This document shows, piece by piece, positions 53,540 through 63,741 of a DNA stretch of 64,000 nt; the stretch's first letter is position 1, and every line of letters begins with the position of its first letter. Both the position numbers and the translations under genes were made by a program. The notes under the pieces are model-generated. The model searched no databases. It was not told the origin of the DNA and worked only from the letters and a program-made list of their open reading frames with translations. Origin of the DNA: Tritrichomonas musculus (Eukaryota; Parabasalia; Tritrichomonadida; Tritrichomonadidae); the NCBI GenBank assembly GCA_039105265.1, contig JAPFFF010000014.1, positions 682,001 through 746,000 of the forward strand. The letters run 5' to 3'.

Positions 53540-54216
53540 ATTTTCATGAAAAGCAAAATAACTATTAAATTAGCATTATTTAACTCTTTTTCACAGAATT
53601 TTGGTATTTTCATCTTTAACAGTTAATTTTAGGATTTTAATTAGAAATTTCCAAGATATTTATATTTATTATATGGTAAATATTTTTTTTTGAACTTTTT
53701 AGTTTTTTTCCCCTCAATTTTTTTCTTTGTATATTTGTTCACAAATAGTTGAACTTTTTAGTTTTTTTCCTCTCAATTTGGATTGAAGGGGGTGAAGCTC
53801 TTCATTCTCAATAGGGTTTTTTTTCAGATTAAAATATTGTATTAGTATCTATAAAAAATAATTAAATTTTATATTTTTATGAGTTTTAAAAGAAAAAAAC
53901 TCATTTTTCTTAATAATTTTATTGTATATCATTTCATAAAATATAAATATCTATTAATATAAGTAATAATTCCTTAATTTTGGTTGTTAAATAGATTAAA
54001 ATATATAATATAAGAAATATATAGTAATATGATATCTCTAATATAATGACGCATCATTGATTCCTGTATTCTTTGTGATTTCTCAAAATCAACAATTCAT
54101 TAATATTATCTTTCAAGCATAGGTATTCTTACTTATATTTAGGTATATAAAGAAACTCACTAAATTAAAAATAAAAAAATCTCAAATTCATCAACTTTTC
54201 TCTGAAAAAAAATTGA
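53540..54216. other. AT-rich intergenic region with a short direct repeat
   Basis: TTGAACTTTTTAGTTTTTTT followed by C/T-CTCAATTT occurs twice, near 53692 and 53750, about 58 bp apart. No gene. TCATCA near 54188 may be the initiator of the following gene. Confidence 0.4.
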
Positions 54217-56646
54217 ATGAAAAAGAGTGTAATTAACTTTGGTGAATTTGCTTTAATTTTTTTAAATGTTTTAATGAATACTCTCAATTGGAATCTCGAT
54301 AAGAGAGAATTCCAGAATGTTGAAATAACTCAAGTTCAATTTGTTAAAGGAACAACAGATTTATCAGATAGTAGCGAAAGGCTAAGGCTTCTTGTATTAT
54401 CTCATCAAATTTCACAATTTGGTATTCCAGCCTTTTTTTTAGAAAAATCGCCAAATTATGTAAAGGAAAATCATGTGTCAAATCCTGTTGTAATCATTTT
54501 TGATTTTGAGAAAAAAATGCAATTTTTTTCGTTACCTTCTTTTTTTTCAGTAACATCATTCTCAACTAATTTTGAGTCGACGTTCATAAATGAGATGAAT
54601 GATCATATTCAACGCGCAGTAATTCTTTTTTATTATTACAAATTTTATGATCTTTCACCATTATATCATTCATCATTCTTATTATTTCCATGTACAGAAT
54701 CATGGCACGAACCATTTATTTTGCAATATATTCCAACTAAGTTTCAAGGCCGACTTCGTTTTCGAGTACTCATTTTAAGTGGTTTGGATATTCAATTTGA
54801 TTCTCAGGATATTCTCGAGGAGCAGTCTATAATTCTAATTCCCCCATTTGAGCATCCTTTTTTAGTTGTATCATCAACAGAAACGCAAATAACAGTACAA
54901 TATGTAGATAAATCTATTCACACATTTCAACTTAATGATATCAAATTTTCGCATATTTTAAATCCATCACCATCACTTTTGGATGTTTTCCAAGATATAA
55001 AAACAATCAAATCGATTATTTCACCAAGTTCAGAAAATTTCAGTCAAATATCAAACACTAATTCAAAAAGTTTCTTTCTATCAGATAATGAAATAAATGA
55101 TTTTTTTGAAGAAAAAATTGAATTAAGCCAAAAAAAAGAAATGGAAGAGCTTCGAATTGAATCGTCTGAATTAAAAGATTTGCCAGCAAGTATTGATGTT
55201 ATTTTAACTGAACAAGTTCTAGATCAAAATTTGAGAGAACAGATCTCTGATACATTAAAGCCGCTTTGTTCATTTCCATCAAAATTGCAAGAAGTAAAGT
55301 TATCAATTACACCATATAATACATTTTATGAAAGAAATTATGGAATAACCAATTATGCTATTCCTAAAATGGCGAAATCGATTTATTCTAAAACTTCTGT
55401 GCATTGCATGAAAATTGAAATTCCGAATGTTATTGTTTCTCAAAAAAGTCAGATATATGAAATATCTGCTAATGATGTTATTAATTCATGGGTTTCTGAT
55501 TCATTGAGGCCGATATCTGGCCAAAAGGATGCCCATTTCATTGTTTTTGCCGATTCGGTACTTAAAGAAAATCATACAAAGCAATTTTTTTCTCATTTAT
55601 CTCATGTATATTCTTTATTAGGATTTGGAAAATTAATTGTTTATCCGAAAACATCAGCTTTTTGTTTTTCAAACCCTGAAGATATTACAAACAGTGTATC
55701 ATCGTTCTCTAATAATAATCAATTACTTGAATTTACTTCATTTCCAACAATCATATTTGTAATTGCTAAAAGGGAATTCCCTAATATGATTCGGCCAAAT
55801 ATGCTCACAATATTTATTTCTACACATAATGTTAATATTTGCACTTTTGATTACTTAAAGCAATTATCTTTTCTGATATATTCTCGAATTAGGATGCCAT
55901 CAGCAAATCTTCATTTGCAAATTGATTCTCTCTTGCAGCCTCAAAATACTCAAAAGTTTCGGCCTCTTGATATTTTTTTTGGATTTCGATATCAGCCACC
56001 TTTTTTACTTCAAAGAATTAAAGAAAATGTTTTAGTTCTTCATGTTTTTTGGGATCCGGTTAGTAATGAATCAGTATGGACAGATGATACCGGATCTACC
56101 TTGCATGCTGCCAAAATTGGCAGTTTATTAGAAATTTCTTCAGCCTTTAATGAACTTAAAAATGTTTTTAACGAAATCAAAGTTATTTTGTCAGTTGGAT
56201 TAATTGTCAAAAGTGTTTCACCAAAATTGATTGAGCCAATTAAGCATATTTCTGATATTAACATTTACACTATTTTACCTGCTCCTTTTATTCAGGTTCA
56301 ATATCCTTTCAAGACAGATGAAGATGGAATTATTTTTTCAGATTATGAACAGATATCAAATGTATCAGATTTCGATATGAAGCCACTTGTTAGTTGTTAT
56401 GTTGTTTCAAGAAGATTTCCTGCTTATTATTTATCTTTATATTACTCCAGTGACCCTAATTATACAGAGACGCTTAAGTCAATAGCAATAAATCTCTCAA
56501 ACTTATCGTGGCTTTCAGTCAGACCTGGCCATGAAAAAAGGACAATTGGTTATCCTCCTGGTTTCAATTTGATACTACAAAAAATTCCTGCAAACTCGAG
56601 TGCAGTGAATAAGTTCGAGTTTCTACCCTACGATGATCAATTATAG
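54217..56646 (+). CDS. MED13-like Mediator kinase-module protein (tentative)
   Basis: 809 residues. The N-terminal 270 residues resemble a MED13 N-terminal region only faintly. The C-terminal half (about 380-809) fits the MID/PIWI-like part of MED13: a YEISANDVINSWVSDSLRPISGQKDAHFIVFAD block followed by FFSHLSHVYSLLGFGKLIV, LHVFWDPVSNESVWTDDTG and a terminal YYLSLYYSSDP/ PPGFNLILQKI region. MED13 links the CDK8 module to Mediator in the nucleus. The protein is shorter than animal or yeast MED13, as expected for a reduced parabasalid form. Low-complexity linker at about 270-330. An Argonaute-like protein is the main alternative, but catalytic DEDH residues are not apparent. Confidence 0.5.
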   Translation: MKKSVINFGEFALIFLNVLMNTLNWNLDKREFQNVEITQVQFVKGTTDLSDSSERLRLLVLSHQISQFGIPAFFLEKSPNYVKENHVSNPVVIIFDFEKKMQFFSLPSFFSVTSFSTNFESTFINEMNDHIQRAVILFYYYKFYDLSPLYHSSFLLFPCTESWHEPFILQYIPTKFQGRLRFRVLILSGLDIQFDSQDILEEQSIILIPPFEHPFLVVSSTETQITVQYVDKSIHTFQLNDIKFSHILNPSPSLLDVFQDIKTIKSIISPSSENFSQISNTNSKSFFLSDNEINDFFEEKIELSQKKEMEELRIESSELKDLPASIDVILTEQVLDQNLREQISDTLKPLCSFPSKLQEVKLSITPYNTFYERNYGITNYAIPKMAKSIYSKTSVHCMKIEIPNVIVSQKSQIYEISANDVINSWVSDSLRPISGQKDAHFIVFADSVLKENHTKQFFSHLSHVYSLLGFGKLIVYPKTSAFCFSNPEDITNSVSSFSNNNQLLEFTSFPTIIFVIAKREFPNMIRPNMLTIFISTHNVNICTFDYLKQLSFLIYSRIRMPSANLHLQIDSLLQPQNTQKFRPLDIFFGFRYQPPFLLQRIKENVLVLHVFWDPVSNESVWTDDTGSTLHAAKIGSLLEISSAFNELKNVFNEIKVILSVGLIVKSVSPKLIEPIKHISDINIYTILPAPFIQVQYPFKTDEDGIIFSDYEQISNVSDFDMKPLVSCYVVSRRFPAYYLSLYYSSDPNYTETLKSIAINLSNLSWLSVRPGHEKRTIGYPPGFNLILQKIPANSSAVNKFEFLPYDDQL

Positions 56647-56977
56647 TTTTTTATTTAATTGTTATTTTATATTTATGTTTTAATAATTATATTTAAATAT
56701 TTGTTATGAAAAATATATATATTATGGTAAAAACGATATGTTCAAAAGAATGTGATATTTAAAAGAATACTTTTTACAAATGTTTGGAATTATTATATAT
56801 TAATAAAAATATTATTGCTGTATTCATTAAAAAGTTAAGATAATTAAAAATTAAGTCTATATAGTCATTTAAGAAGATAATATATTGTTTGGTTAAACAT
56901 TATTATTTTTCGAAAAATCAAGATTGGCTTTACAAAAGGTCAATCTCACATTTTAATTAATCAATTAATTAAAAACA
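56647..56977. other. Convergent intergenic region
   Basis: 331 bp of AT-rich DNA between convergent genes. Nothing recognised. Confidence 0.4.
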
Positions 56978-59900
56978 TTATTTATCATTCTTTTTCTCTG
57001 CTATTCTCATAAAACTCAAAATTGTTTGAATCTGGTTCTTTTGCTTTTTCGTTTTCTGAGGCTGGTTCTCTTGCTGACTTTTGGCAGGGCTCGTTGGAAT
57101 CATTTGTGGTTGACTTGAATCTGGACTATTCGATGATTTTTGCTTTGTCTTTTTGGTATCTGAAGTTTTTTGTTTGGATGGTTCTTGTTGAGTATCAGAA
57201 GATACAGAAAGAACTGTCTGAGATAACTTAGAAAATTGAGTAGTCAATACGTTTGATGGTATTTGAGATTTTTCTATTTGTGGTGATGTCGTAATTTGCG
57301 GTGATGTTGTAATTTGTGGTGATGTTGTAATTTGTGGTGATGTTGTAATTTGCGGTGATGTTGTAATTTGTGGTGATGTTGTAATTTGTGGTGATGTTGT
57401 AATTTGTGGTGATGTTGTAATTTGTGGTGATGTTGTAATTTGTGGTGATGTTGTAATTTGTGGTGATGGTGTAATTTGTGGTGATGTTGTAATTTGTGGT
57501 GATGGTGTAATTTGTGGTGATGTTGTAATTTGTGGTGATGTTGTAATTTGTGGTGATGTTGTAATTTGTGGTGATGTTGTAATTTGCGGTGATGTTGTAA
57601 TTTGTGGTGATGTTGTAATTTGTGGTGATGTTGTAATTTGTGGTGATGTTGTAATTTGTGGTGATGTTGTAATTTGTGGTGATGGTGTAATTTGTGGTGA
57701 TGTTGTAATTTGTGGTGATGTTGTAATTTGTGGTGATGGTGTAATTTGTGGTGATGTTGTAATTTGTGGTGATGGTGTAATTTGTGGTGATGTTGTAATT
57801 TGTGGTGATGGTGTAATTTGTGGTGATGGTGTAATTTGTGGTGATGGTGTAATTTGTGGTGATGTTGTAATTTGTGGTGATGTTGTAATTTGTGGTGATG
57901 TTGTAATTTGTTTTGGGTTTGATATTTGTGGTGTTTTCGAAATTTGTTGTGTATTTTGAGATGATTGATTCATTTGGGGAGATGGCGAAACCCTCATTGA
58001 TTGTGGAATTGCTTGTGGCCGTGGAATCTGAGAAATTGGAATTTGATTTGATTGTATAATACCTTGCTTAATTGGTATATATTTATTTTGGAATTTAATA
58101 TTGATATTTCCATTTAGCTGTTGAGTCGAGTTTTGAGGAATAGAATATTGACTAGATAAATTATTAGGTTGTTGATTTGAATTAATTTGATTTTGGCTTT
58201 GTGAATTTGCCAAATTTGAGGAAGAGCCCAATGGTGGTTGCAGCATATTTGGTTGATTGGTTGTTGATGAAATGGAGTTGCGCTGTACAACTATCTTTTG
58301 TTGCGAATTGACTTGAATCGAATCTTGTTGATTTTGATTTTGTATTTGCTGTTGATTCTTTGGGATTGGCAATTGAGATTGCTGAAACTGTTGTTGAGAA
58401 TAAACTTGATTCTGTTGAGATTGGGTTTGTGCCTGAATTGGTGATTGTTGAGGTTGAGGCTGAAATTGTTGGATCGGTGTTTGTGGCGATTGTTGAGATT
58501 TCCACTGCTGTTTCATAAAAGCTTTTTGCTTTCTTGTATTGTTCATCAATTCATTAATTACCCAATAAATATTTGCATTTTTCTGATTTTGTTGTTGAGT
58601 CAAAACTTGGCTTTGATTAATTTGAGAAAGAGGGATTTGAGGATTCGATGACTGGGCTTGTAGTTGTAATGTATTATTTCTGTTTTGCAAAAATTGGAGA
58701 GAAATAGGCATATTTGAAATTTGCCGAATTTGTTGAAGGTTTTGCATTTGTTGTCCTGGTTGTTGTAATGATAAGTGTGGTGGTTGCTGTTGAGATGTTC
58801 CTTGATATCCAGTCTTTTTATGAAATAATTCTGGTTTAATAAAACGCCTCTTTTTCTTTCTCTTTTTCTCTCCTTCATTTTCACTGTCTTTATCGTTATC
58901 AGTCGATTTTGTTTTTCGTTTCATCGAAGGAAGCTTGAGTTTCAATTTTTGTGCAATTTCTTTCTGTTCTTTCGAACTGTATGAAAAAGCCTCAATGAAT
59001 TTGTCAATTTTTGGATCGCTTTTGTTTGATTGTTCAATGTAGTCATCAACTTTATTATTAAAACTGTAATAAAAATCTTTTTCATTTTCAATCGGATAAA
59101 AATGATTTTCATCAAAAGATTTTCTTTTCTTGGTTTCGCCTAATTCATTTGTTGGGACCTCTCTTACCTGGAATTTATATACTGGATTGTTATCGTTTAT
59201 ATTTTTATTAAAAATAGTAACTGTATTATTTGTTAAAGAAGTCTGAGAGACTTCGTTATTATTAGTATTGCTATTTGGTATTTCATTTATATTATTATTT
59301 CCGGTGTTATTTGAAGTAAAATTAATGTTAGGAGATGCGTTTGAGGGATTTTCAATTATCATAGAGTTTGAATTACTTGTAAGGTTTTGTTTATCAATTT
59401 TGTCATTTTCTTCATTATGCACATGCTTTTCTCCTTCCTCCTCTTCACCTCCAAGATAAATTTTGTACTCCTTAGAATTGGCCACAAGGTCAACCATCTC
59501 TTGATGATTATTAACCAAATGATCGAATGCATGCTTTAAAACATCATTAAGCATAATATCTGATACTTCTTTAATACCAACATTATAATAATTAATTAAT
59601 CGAATGACACATTCATAAGGAGTTTCTTTTAGCATTATAATGTATGTTTTTTCCATTAGAACTTGATTATGAGTTAATAAAGCATAACCAAAACTCTTAA
59701 TAACATCATCCAGCGTTTCAAAGTTTTCTATTAAGGAAAATGGTGGTTTATATTCATAATCTGGAAGAGTCCAGCATTGTCGCTTAAATGAATATCTGTA
59801 TCTTTTGTTCTCTGTCTGAATTATTGGTGAAAATTGTTTTGTTTCGATTTCTTGTGTTAATTCAATATATCTTATCTTATCTAAATTCCCATAAAAATTA

Positions 59901-60442
59901 ACTTTCATAATGCATTTTGGTAATATATTTGGGTCGATTTCCCAAATTATTAACTGATTTGTATTAGTCAAAAGTGCGATTTTATTATTTCCAATTTTTT
60001 GAAGATATTTACAGCCATTTGGTAAAAAAATTGATGGAAGGCAAGTACATCCAGTTGTAGAATCTATAAAATTTAAAGTTTTATTGCACAATGAAACAAC
60101 AATAAGGCCATTACAATAGCATGCAGCATTTGTATGGCATGGAAATGAGCATTGCTGCTTCCAGATTGTACGGTTATCAAATATTTTGATTAAATGTGAA
60201 ATGTTTGTGGCGTTTCTTATTTGAAACCAAATCCCATTATTATCTGGGTGTTTGAAGCAGAAACCTTTACAATGTTTTTCACTTTTTTTCAATTGCTTTT
60301 CAGAATTTTGAACGATTCTAATTTCAATACCAGGTCCTTTAAGTTTTGGTAATTCTGGGGACTCTAAAATAGGAATAATTTGTATTGAATTTTTGCCTTG
60401 AGAACCATCTTGAATTTGGAGAAGCTCACATGTTGTGAGCAT
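56978..60442 (-). CDS. HIRA-like protein with Q-rich and hexapeptide-repeat tail (tentative)
   Basis: 1154 residues from the ATG at 60442 (a TTG codon precedes it in frame). Residues about 60-230 resemble the HIRA C-terminal domain: FDNRTIWKQQC, LIVVSLCNKTLNFIDSTTG, FLPNGCKYLQKIGNNKIALL, NQLIIWEID and RYSFKRQCWTLPD. Helical sequence continues to about 330. The rest is disordered: an N/S-rich stretch, a basic KKRKKKRR cluster (about 540), long Q-rich prion-like sequence and 35 hexapeptides. HIRA is the H3.3-depositing histone chaperone. The N-terminal WD40 propeller of HIRA is missing, so it could form a split HIRA with another gene, or only be a related beta-propeller protein. Confidence 0.5.
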   Translation of the reverse strand: MLTTCELLQIQDGSQGKNSIQIIPILESPELPKLKGPGIEIRIVQNSEKQLKKSEKHCKGFCFKHPDNNGIWFQIRNATNISHLIKIFDNRTIWKQQCSFPCHTNAACYCNGLIVVSLCNKTLNFIDSTTGCTCLPSIFLPNGCKYLQKIGNNKIALLTNTNQLIIWEIDPNILPKCIMKVNFYGNLDKIRYIELTQEIETKQFSPIIQTENKRYRYSFKRQCWTLPDYEYKPPFSLIENFETLDDVIKSFGYALLTHNQVLMEKTYIIMLKETPYECVIRLINYYNVGIKEVSDIMLNDVLKHAFDHLVNNHQEMVDLVANSKEYKIYLGGEEEEGEKHVHNEENDKIDKQNLTSNSNSMIIENPSNASPNINFTSNNTGNNNINEIPNSNTNNNEVSQTSLTNNTVTIFNKNINDNNPVYKFQVREVPTNELGETKKRKSFDENHFYPIENEKDFYYSFNNKVDDYIEQSNKSDPKIDKFIEAFSYSSKEQKEIAQKLKLKLPSMKRKTKSTDNDKDSENEGEKKRKKKRRFIKPELFHKKTGYQGTSQQQPPHLSLQQPGQQMQNLQQIRQISNMPISLQFLQNRNNTLQLQAQSSNPQIPLSQINQSQVLTQQQNQKNANIYWVINELMNNTRKQKAFMKQQWKSQQSPQTPIQQFQPQPQQSPIQAQTQSQQNQVYSQQQFQQSQLPIPKNQQQIQNQNQQDSIQVNSQQKIVVQRNSISSTTNQPNMLQPPLGSSSNLANSQSQNQINSNQQPNNLSSQYSIPQNSTQQLNGNINIKFQNKYIPIKQGIIQSNQIPISQIPRPQAIPQSMRVSPSPQMNQSSQNTQQISKTPQISNPKQITTSPQITTSPQITTSPQITPSPQITPSPQITPSPQITTSPQITPSPQITTSPQITPSPQITTSPQITTSPQITPSPQITTSPQITTSPQITTSPQITTSPQITTSPQITTSPQITTSPQITTSPQITTSPQITPSPQITTSPQITPSPQITTSPQITTSPQITTSPQITTSPQITTSPQITTSPQITTSPQITTSPQITTSPQITTSPQIEKSQIPSNVLTTQFSKLSQTVLSVSSDTQQEPSKQKTSDTKKTKQKSSNSPDSSQPQMIPTSPAKSQQENQPQKTKKQKNQIQTILSFMRIAEKKNDK
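57283..57912 (-). repeat. 35 tandem 18-bp units coding ITTSPQ/ITPSPQ
   Basis: 630 bp of perfectly phased 18-bp units (GGTGATGTTGTAATTTGT on the plus strand) encode 35 copies of I-T-(T/P)-S-P-Q. Variation is almost only T versus P at position 3. Each unit offers one Ser-Pro, so a dense phosphorylation array is possible. Units are nearly identical at DNA level, so length should vary between strains. Confidence 0.95.
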
Positions 60443-61118
60443 CAATTTTCTAATAGAAGATTTTTTTTTCTGAAAGTACCGTTTAAAAATTTAATGTTAC
60501 TATGATATAACAGAGGTATTCATGTAGAGAAATTGACGAAATATTGTAATATTGATCCTATTTTCTTTATTTTTATTTTGAAACTAAGAATGAACTTTAA
60601 TGGATAAGAATTTTATACTCCTATTTTTGAGATATTTCTATTTTTATTTTTCTGAATAAGAATTGTTTTATAATTGAGAGGCTATATAATTTTTTTTATA
60701 TAAAAATTGATGAAATATAAATATATATATAATTTTGTTTTATTAATTATTATGTATGTATATATTGATAATTTATTAATACTTATATGTTTAAAAAATA
60801 TTTATTTTCTAGAGATACACTTGCTTATATTTTTTTTATTTTTTATAAATTTTTAACTTTTTCAGTTATTATATTTTTTATATTGAAATAATAAACATTT
60901 TTTATCCTAGTAGTATTGTTATTAAAACATTATTTTATTTTATATATATAATATATATTATATTTTATATACTATTTAAATTTTATATTTAAGTTTTACA
61001 TTATATATTAAATAGATAAATTAACAAAAAAAAATGAAAAATTCAATTAAACGATGATTTTTGATTGAATTTCTAAAAAAATATGTTGCTTTGTATTGTG
61101 ATTATTTTTTGGTTTTCA
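60443..61118. other. AT-rich intergenic region
   Basis: Extremely AT-rich, with TA-rich runs near 60940-60970. No gene seen. It includes the upstream region of the HIRA-like gene. Confidence 0.4.
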
Positions 61119-61122
61119 ATAT

Positions 61123-61404
61123 AGAGGTGAGAAAAATATGTATACATATTGAATTATATGTATACGTTATGTTTCTCTTTCAGAAATTAATTACTATTTA
61201 TTTTATTCTTTGAAATTATATCTTATTTCCTAATTTAATATAATTTTTAATTATAAAAAGATTTTTGTCAAAAATTAAATGAGATATTTATGAATTTTTC
61301 AAATTAAATTATATTCAAATTTTTGAATTAACAGCCATATAACAATTGAAAATCAGGCGTATACATATTTTTCAAAGGTATACATATTATTCCGACCACT
61401 ATAT
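61123..61404. mobile_element. MITE with mariner-like TATAGTGGTC ends, about 280 bp
   Basis: Right end read inward starts TATAGTGGTCGGAATAATATGTATAC. The left end is an imperfect inverse match, ATATAGAGGTGAGAAAAATATGTATAC. The TAGTGGTC terminus is shared with the element at 22041-22782. Non-coding. Likely a mariner-derived non-autonomous element. Confidence 0.6.
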
Positions 61405-61481
61405 ATTAAATATTAAAGTTATTTTTATAATATAGTAAATAATATTTTTACTTTATAAAAAATATTTTTAATAATATTTTT

Positions 61482-61728
61482 AAGGTACAAATCCAGTACG
61501 TTTAGTAACCGCAATTTTTTTTGACATTCTCAAAGAATAAGATGACATGTTAAATAAAAAACGATTTTTTCCATCCATTTCATATAACATGTCATAATAT
61601 TTATTTAAATTGTAAAATAAGTGTCAAAAACAAACCTAGTCAATTTAAACTTTTTCAGAGACATGCAACTATTCAAATAATAAACGTTCTCCTATTCAAA
61701 AAATAACGTACTGGATTTGTACCTTAAG
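61482..61728. mobile_element. MITE with AGGTACAAATCCAGTACGTT inverted ends, about 247 bp
   Basis: The 20-bp terminus at the left is repeated exactly inverted at the right, with TA on both outer sides. A second inner inverted pair around GACATGTTA/TAACATGTC lies near 61532 and 61587. Non-coding. Confidence 0.7.
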
Positions 61729-62978
61729 AAAATGAGGAAATTTATATTTTTCAAGAATCACTTCACTATTAACTTCACTTCACCGAAAATAATCATCTCA
61801 CGTCACTAAAAAATAATAACGTACCAAAATACGATGAAAAATAATTCAAAATAACGCAAAATATAAAATTACATTTTTCTTTAAAATGAGAGTATAAAGT
61901 AACTTATTTACATAAGAAAATTTATATAAATATTTATTATTATTATATTGTACAATTAGTATATAATTATTTCGTAAATCAATTGAGAAATAAGTCATTT
62001 TCTTAATTTTTTAATGTAAATTTGCATTTAAATTTATATATGGCTAATAAATTGGATATATAACAGATAATATATTTTATAAATAAAATATAAAATATTA
62101 TTATTGATTTATAATTCATAAATAATTTATTTGACTCGAGATATAGATGAAACATTATTTTTTAAATGGTTTTTAAAATCTCAACATCCATTAAAACCAA
62201 TAATGGCAAATGTCGTTATTGGATATATAGAAGTAAATAATCTTAATATTTTTTCATAAGATAAAATATTCATTCAATTAAAGTAAAAATAAAAAAATCA
62301 AATAACGAGTTTTCACTTCACATGAATACCTCTGATATAACACAAATATCATATTAACATAATATCAGAAATACGCTCACTTTTCTTTTTAATAGTATTC
62401 ATAATCTTTATTCAATATCTTAAGCTCGGAATTTTAACTTTTTGTCACTTTTTAGGATAACCTAGGATAACTTTTTTTTTTTAAAAAAAAATAGCGCATT
62501 TCTGTAAATAATATTGATTGGAAAGTATAATATTGCAATAATCAACATTTTTGTGGAAAAAAATAATAAAAATTTTCGAAATATAAAAATTTTATAAAAA
62601 TTGCAACCAAACTATTTTTTGAGAAGCGCTTCCATTTTTGCAGTAAATTTCATTTTTTGTTGAAAAATTTAACCAAAAATTTTGGTTTAATATTTATTAA
62701 CTTATAAAAGCTTTATTTTATAAGCAATCGTTTCTTTGTTATATGCGATTTGCTGTGTCAGCAAATTGCTGTCATCATTAATTGCGTTTGGAAAGAAAAA
62801 GATGAGATAATTGATAAAATGCTTAAATAAAGTTAAAAATGGAAAATTCTTACTGTATTTGCAAATAATAAGGCAATAAAATCAATATTGTGGATGTGAT
62901 CTGATTTCGTTAGACATATCTGTTTATTTTTTTGATATTATAATAGTTCTATATATAATTATAAACGAATATAAAAAT
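61729..62978. other. AT-rich region with a short open relic
   Basis: Mostly non-coding. 62122-62259 is open for 45 codons on the plus strand (RDIDETLFFKWFLKSQHPLK then PIMANVVIGYIEVNN) with protein-like composition but no ATG at the start and no recognised family, perhaps a fragment of a lost gene. A small perfect hairpin TTTGCTG-TGT-CAGCAAA lies near 62749. Confidence 0.3.
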
Positions 62979-63069
62979 CTCTCAAATGGTCCACTTTTTG
63001 AACTTTGTTCCTTTAAATTTCTCCAAAAATTCCTTTTGGTCGGATACTCTCAAAAAGTTAAAAAATTGA
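62979..63069 (-). repeat. Left copy of a 91-bp inverted repeat
   Basis: Inverse of 63547-63637 with a few differences (for example GGTCC versus GTGTCC). Contains CTCTCAAAAAGTT near its inner side. Confidence 0.8.
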
Positions 63070-63470
63070 ATTAAAAAAGATAAAATTATAAAAAAATTAA
63101 AATTTTTATTAAATTTATAAGATATCACTGATTTGGAGACCTGCTTTATCTTGGTCTCGATCAAAATATAATAAATATGCCTCACTTTGCCACCTTCCGT
63201 TGCAATTGATTTTTCAGAGAAATCGTTAGATTCTTGAGTTGCGTTATTTTGGTTGTAATTTGGCGGTTGTTGAAAAGGCGGTTGGTAATAATTCATTGGA
63301 AATTGCGGCTGTTGTACAGGAAAATTATTGTTAATCGTTTGATTTTGGAATTGAAAGTTAAAAAAATTGGTTGGCTGATTTGAATAAGTAGAAACGCCAA
63401 TTCCATTATTTTGAGGATGTTGAAATACAGGATTTGTATTTTGAAGTGCATTGTAATTTCGTCCAAACAT
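62982..63470 (-). CDS. N/Q-rich small protein, unknown
   Basis: 162 residues. The first 90 are rich in N, Q, P and F (MFGRNYNALQ, then repeated QPP/QPQ and NFF), like a disordered prion-type or nucleoporin-like segment. After EGGKVRH the sequence becomes hydrophobic and basic (NFFIILSFLIQFFNFL), possibly a membrane segment or read-through into non-coding DNA. The last 20 residues are encoded by the left 91-bp repeat. No canonical trichomonad intron signal was found. May be a truncated gene whose tail was replaced. Confidence 0.45.
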   Translation of the reverse strand: MFGRNYNALQNTNPVFQHPQNNGIGVSTYSNQPTNFFNFQFQNQTINNNFPVQQPQFPMNYYQPPFQQPPNYNQNNATQESNDFSEKSIATEGGKVRHIYYILIETKIKQVSKSVISYKFNKNFNFFIILSFLIQFFNFLRVSDQKEFLEKFKGTKFKKWTI

Positions 63471-63546
63471 AGCTTTAAATTTTTGAAAATCAATAAATGG
63501 TTCAAGATTTTTATTGAAAAAGTCATTTTTCAGATCAGGATTGATT

Positions 63547-63637
63547 CAATTTTTTATCTTTTTGAGAGTATCCGACCAAAAAGGAATTTTTGGAGAAATT
63601 TTAAAAGGAACGTTCAAAAAGTGGACACATTTGAGAG
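63547..63637 (+). repeat. Right copy of a 91-bp inverted repeat
   Basis: Mate of 62979-63069; the pair brackets the N/Q-rich ORF and part of its upstream region (478 bp). Confidence 0.8.
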
Positions 63638-63645
63638 ATTTGCAC

Positions 63646-63698
63646 ATTCCTCTCAGCACTTTTTGAGAGCTTCGCTCTCAAAAAGTGCTCCGAGGAAT
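63646..63698. repeat. Strong hairpin, 16-bp perfect stem plus 7-bp outer stem
   Basis: AGCACTTTTTGAGAGC, loop TTC, then its exact complement; outer ATTCCTC pairs with GAGGAAT across a 2x2 internal loop. A run of 25 A lies shortly after (63717-63741). Could be the 3' end of a retroposed RNA, a transposon end or a structured non-coding RNA. Confidence 0.7.
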
Positions 63699-63741
63699 TT
63701 CCAAACTTTATTTAACAAAAAAAAAAAAAAAAAAAAAAAAA

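Noticed and set aside
63174-63200. An intron in the N/Q-rich gene
   Set aside because: No trichomonad-type GTATGT donor or ACTAACACACAG acceptor is present.
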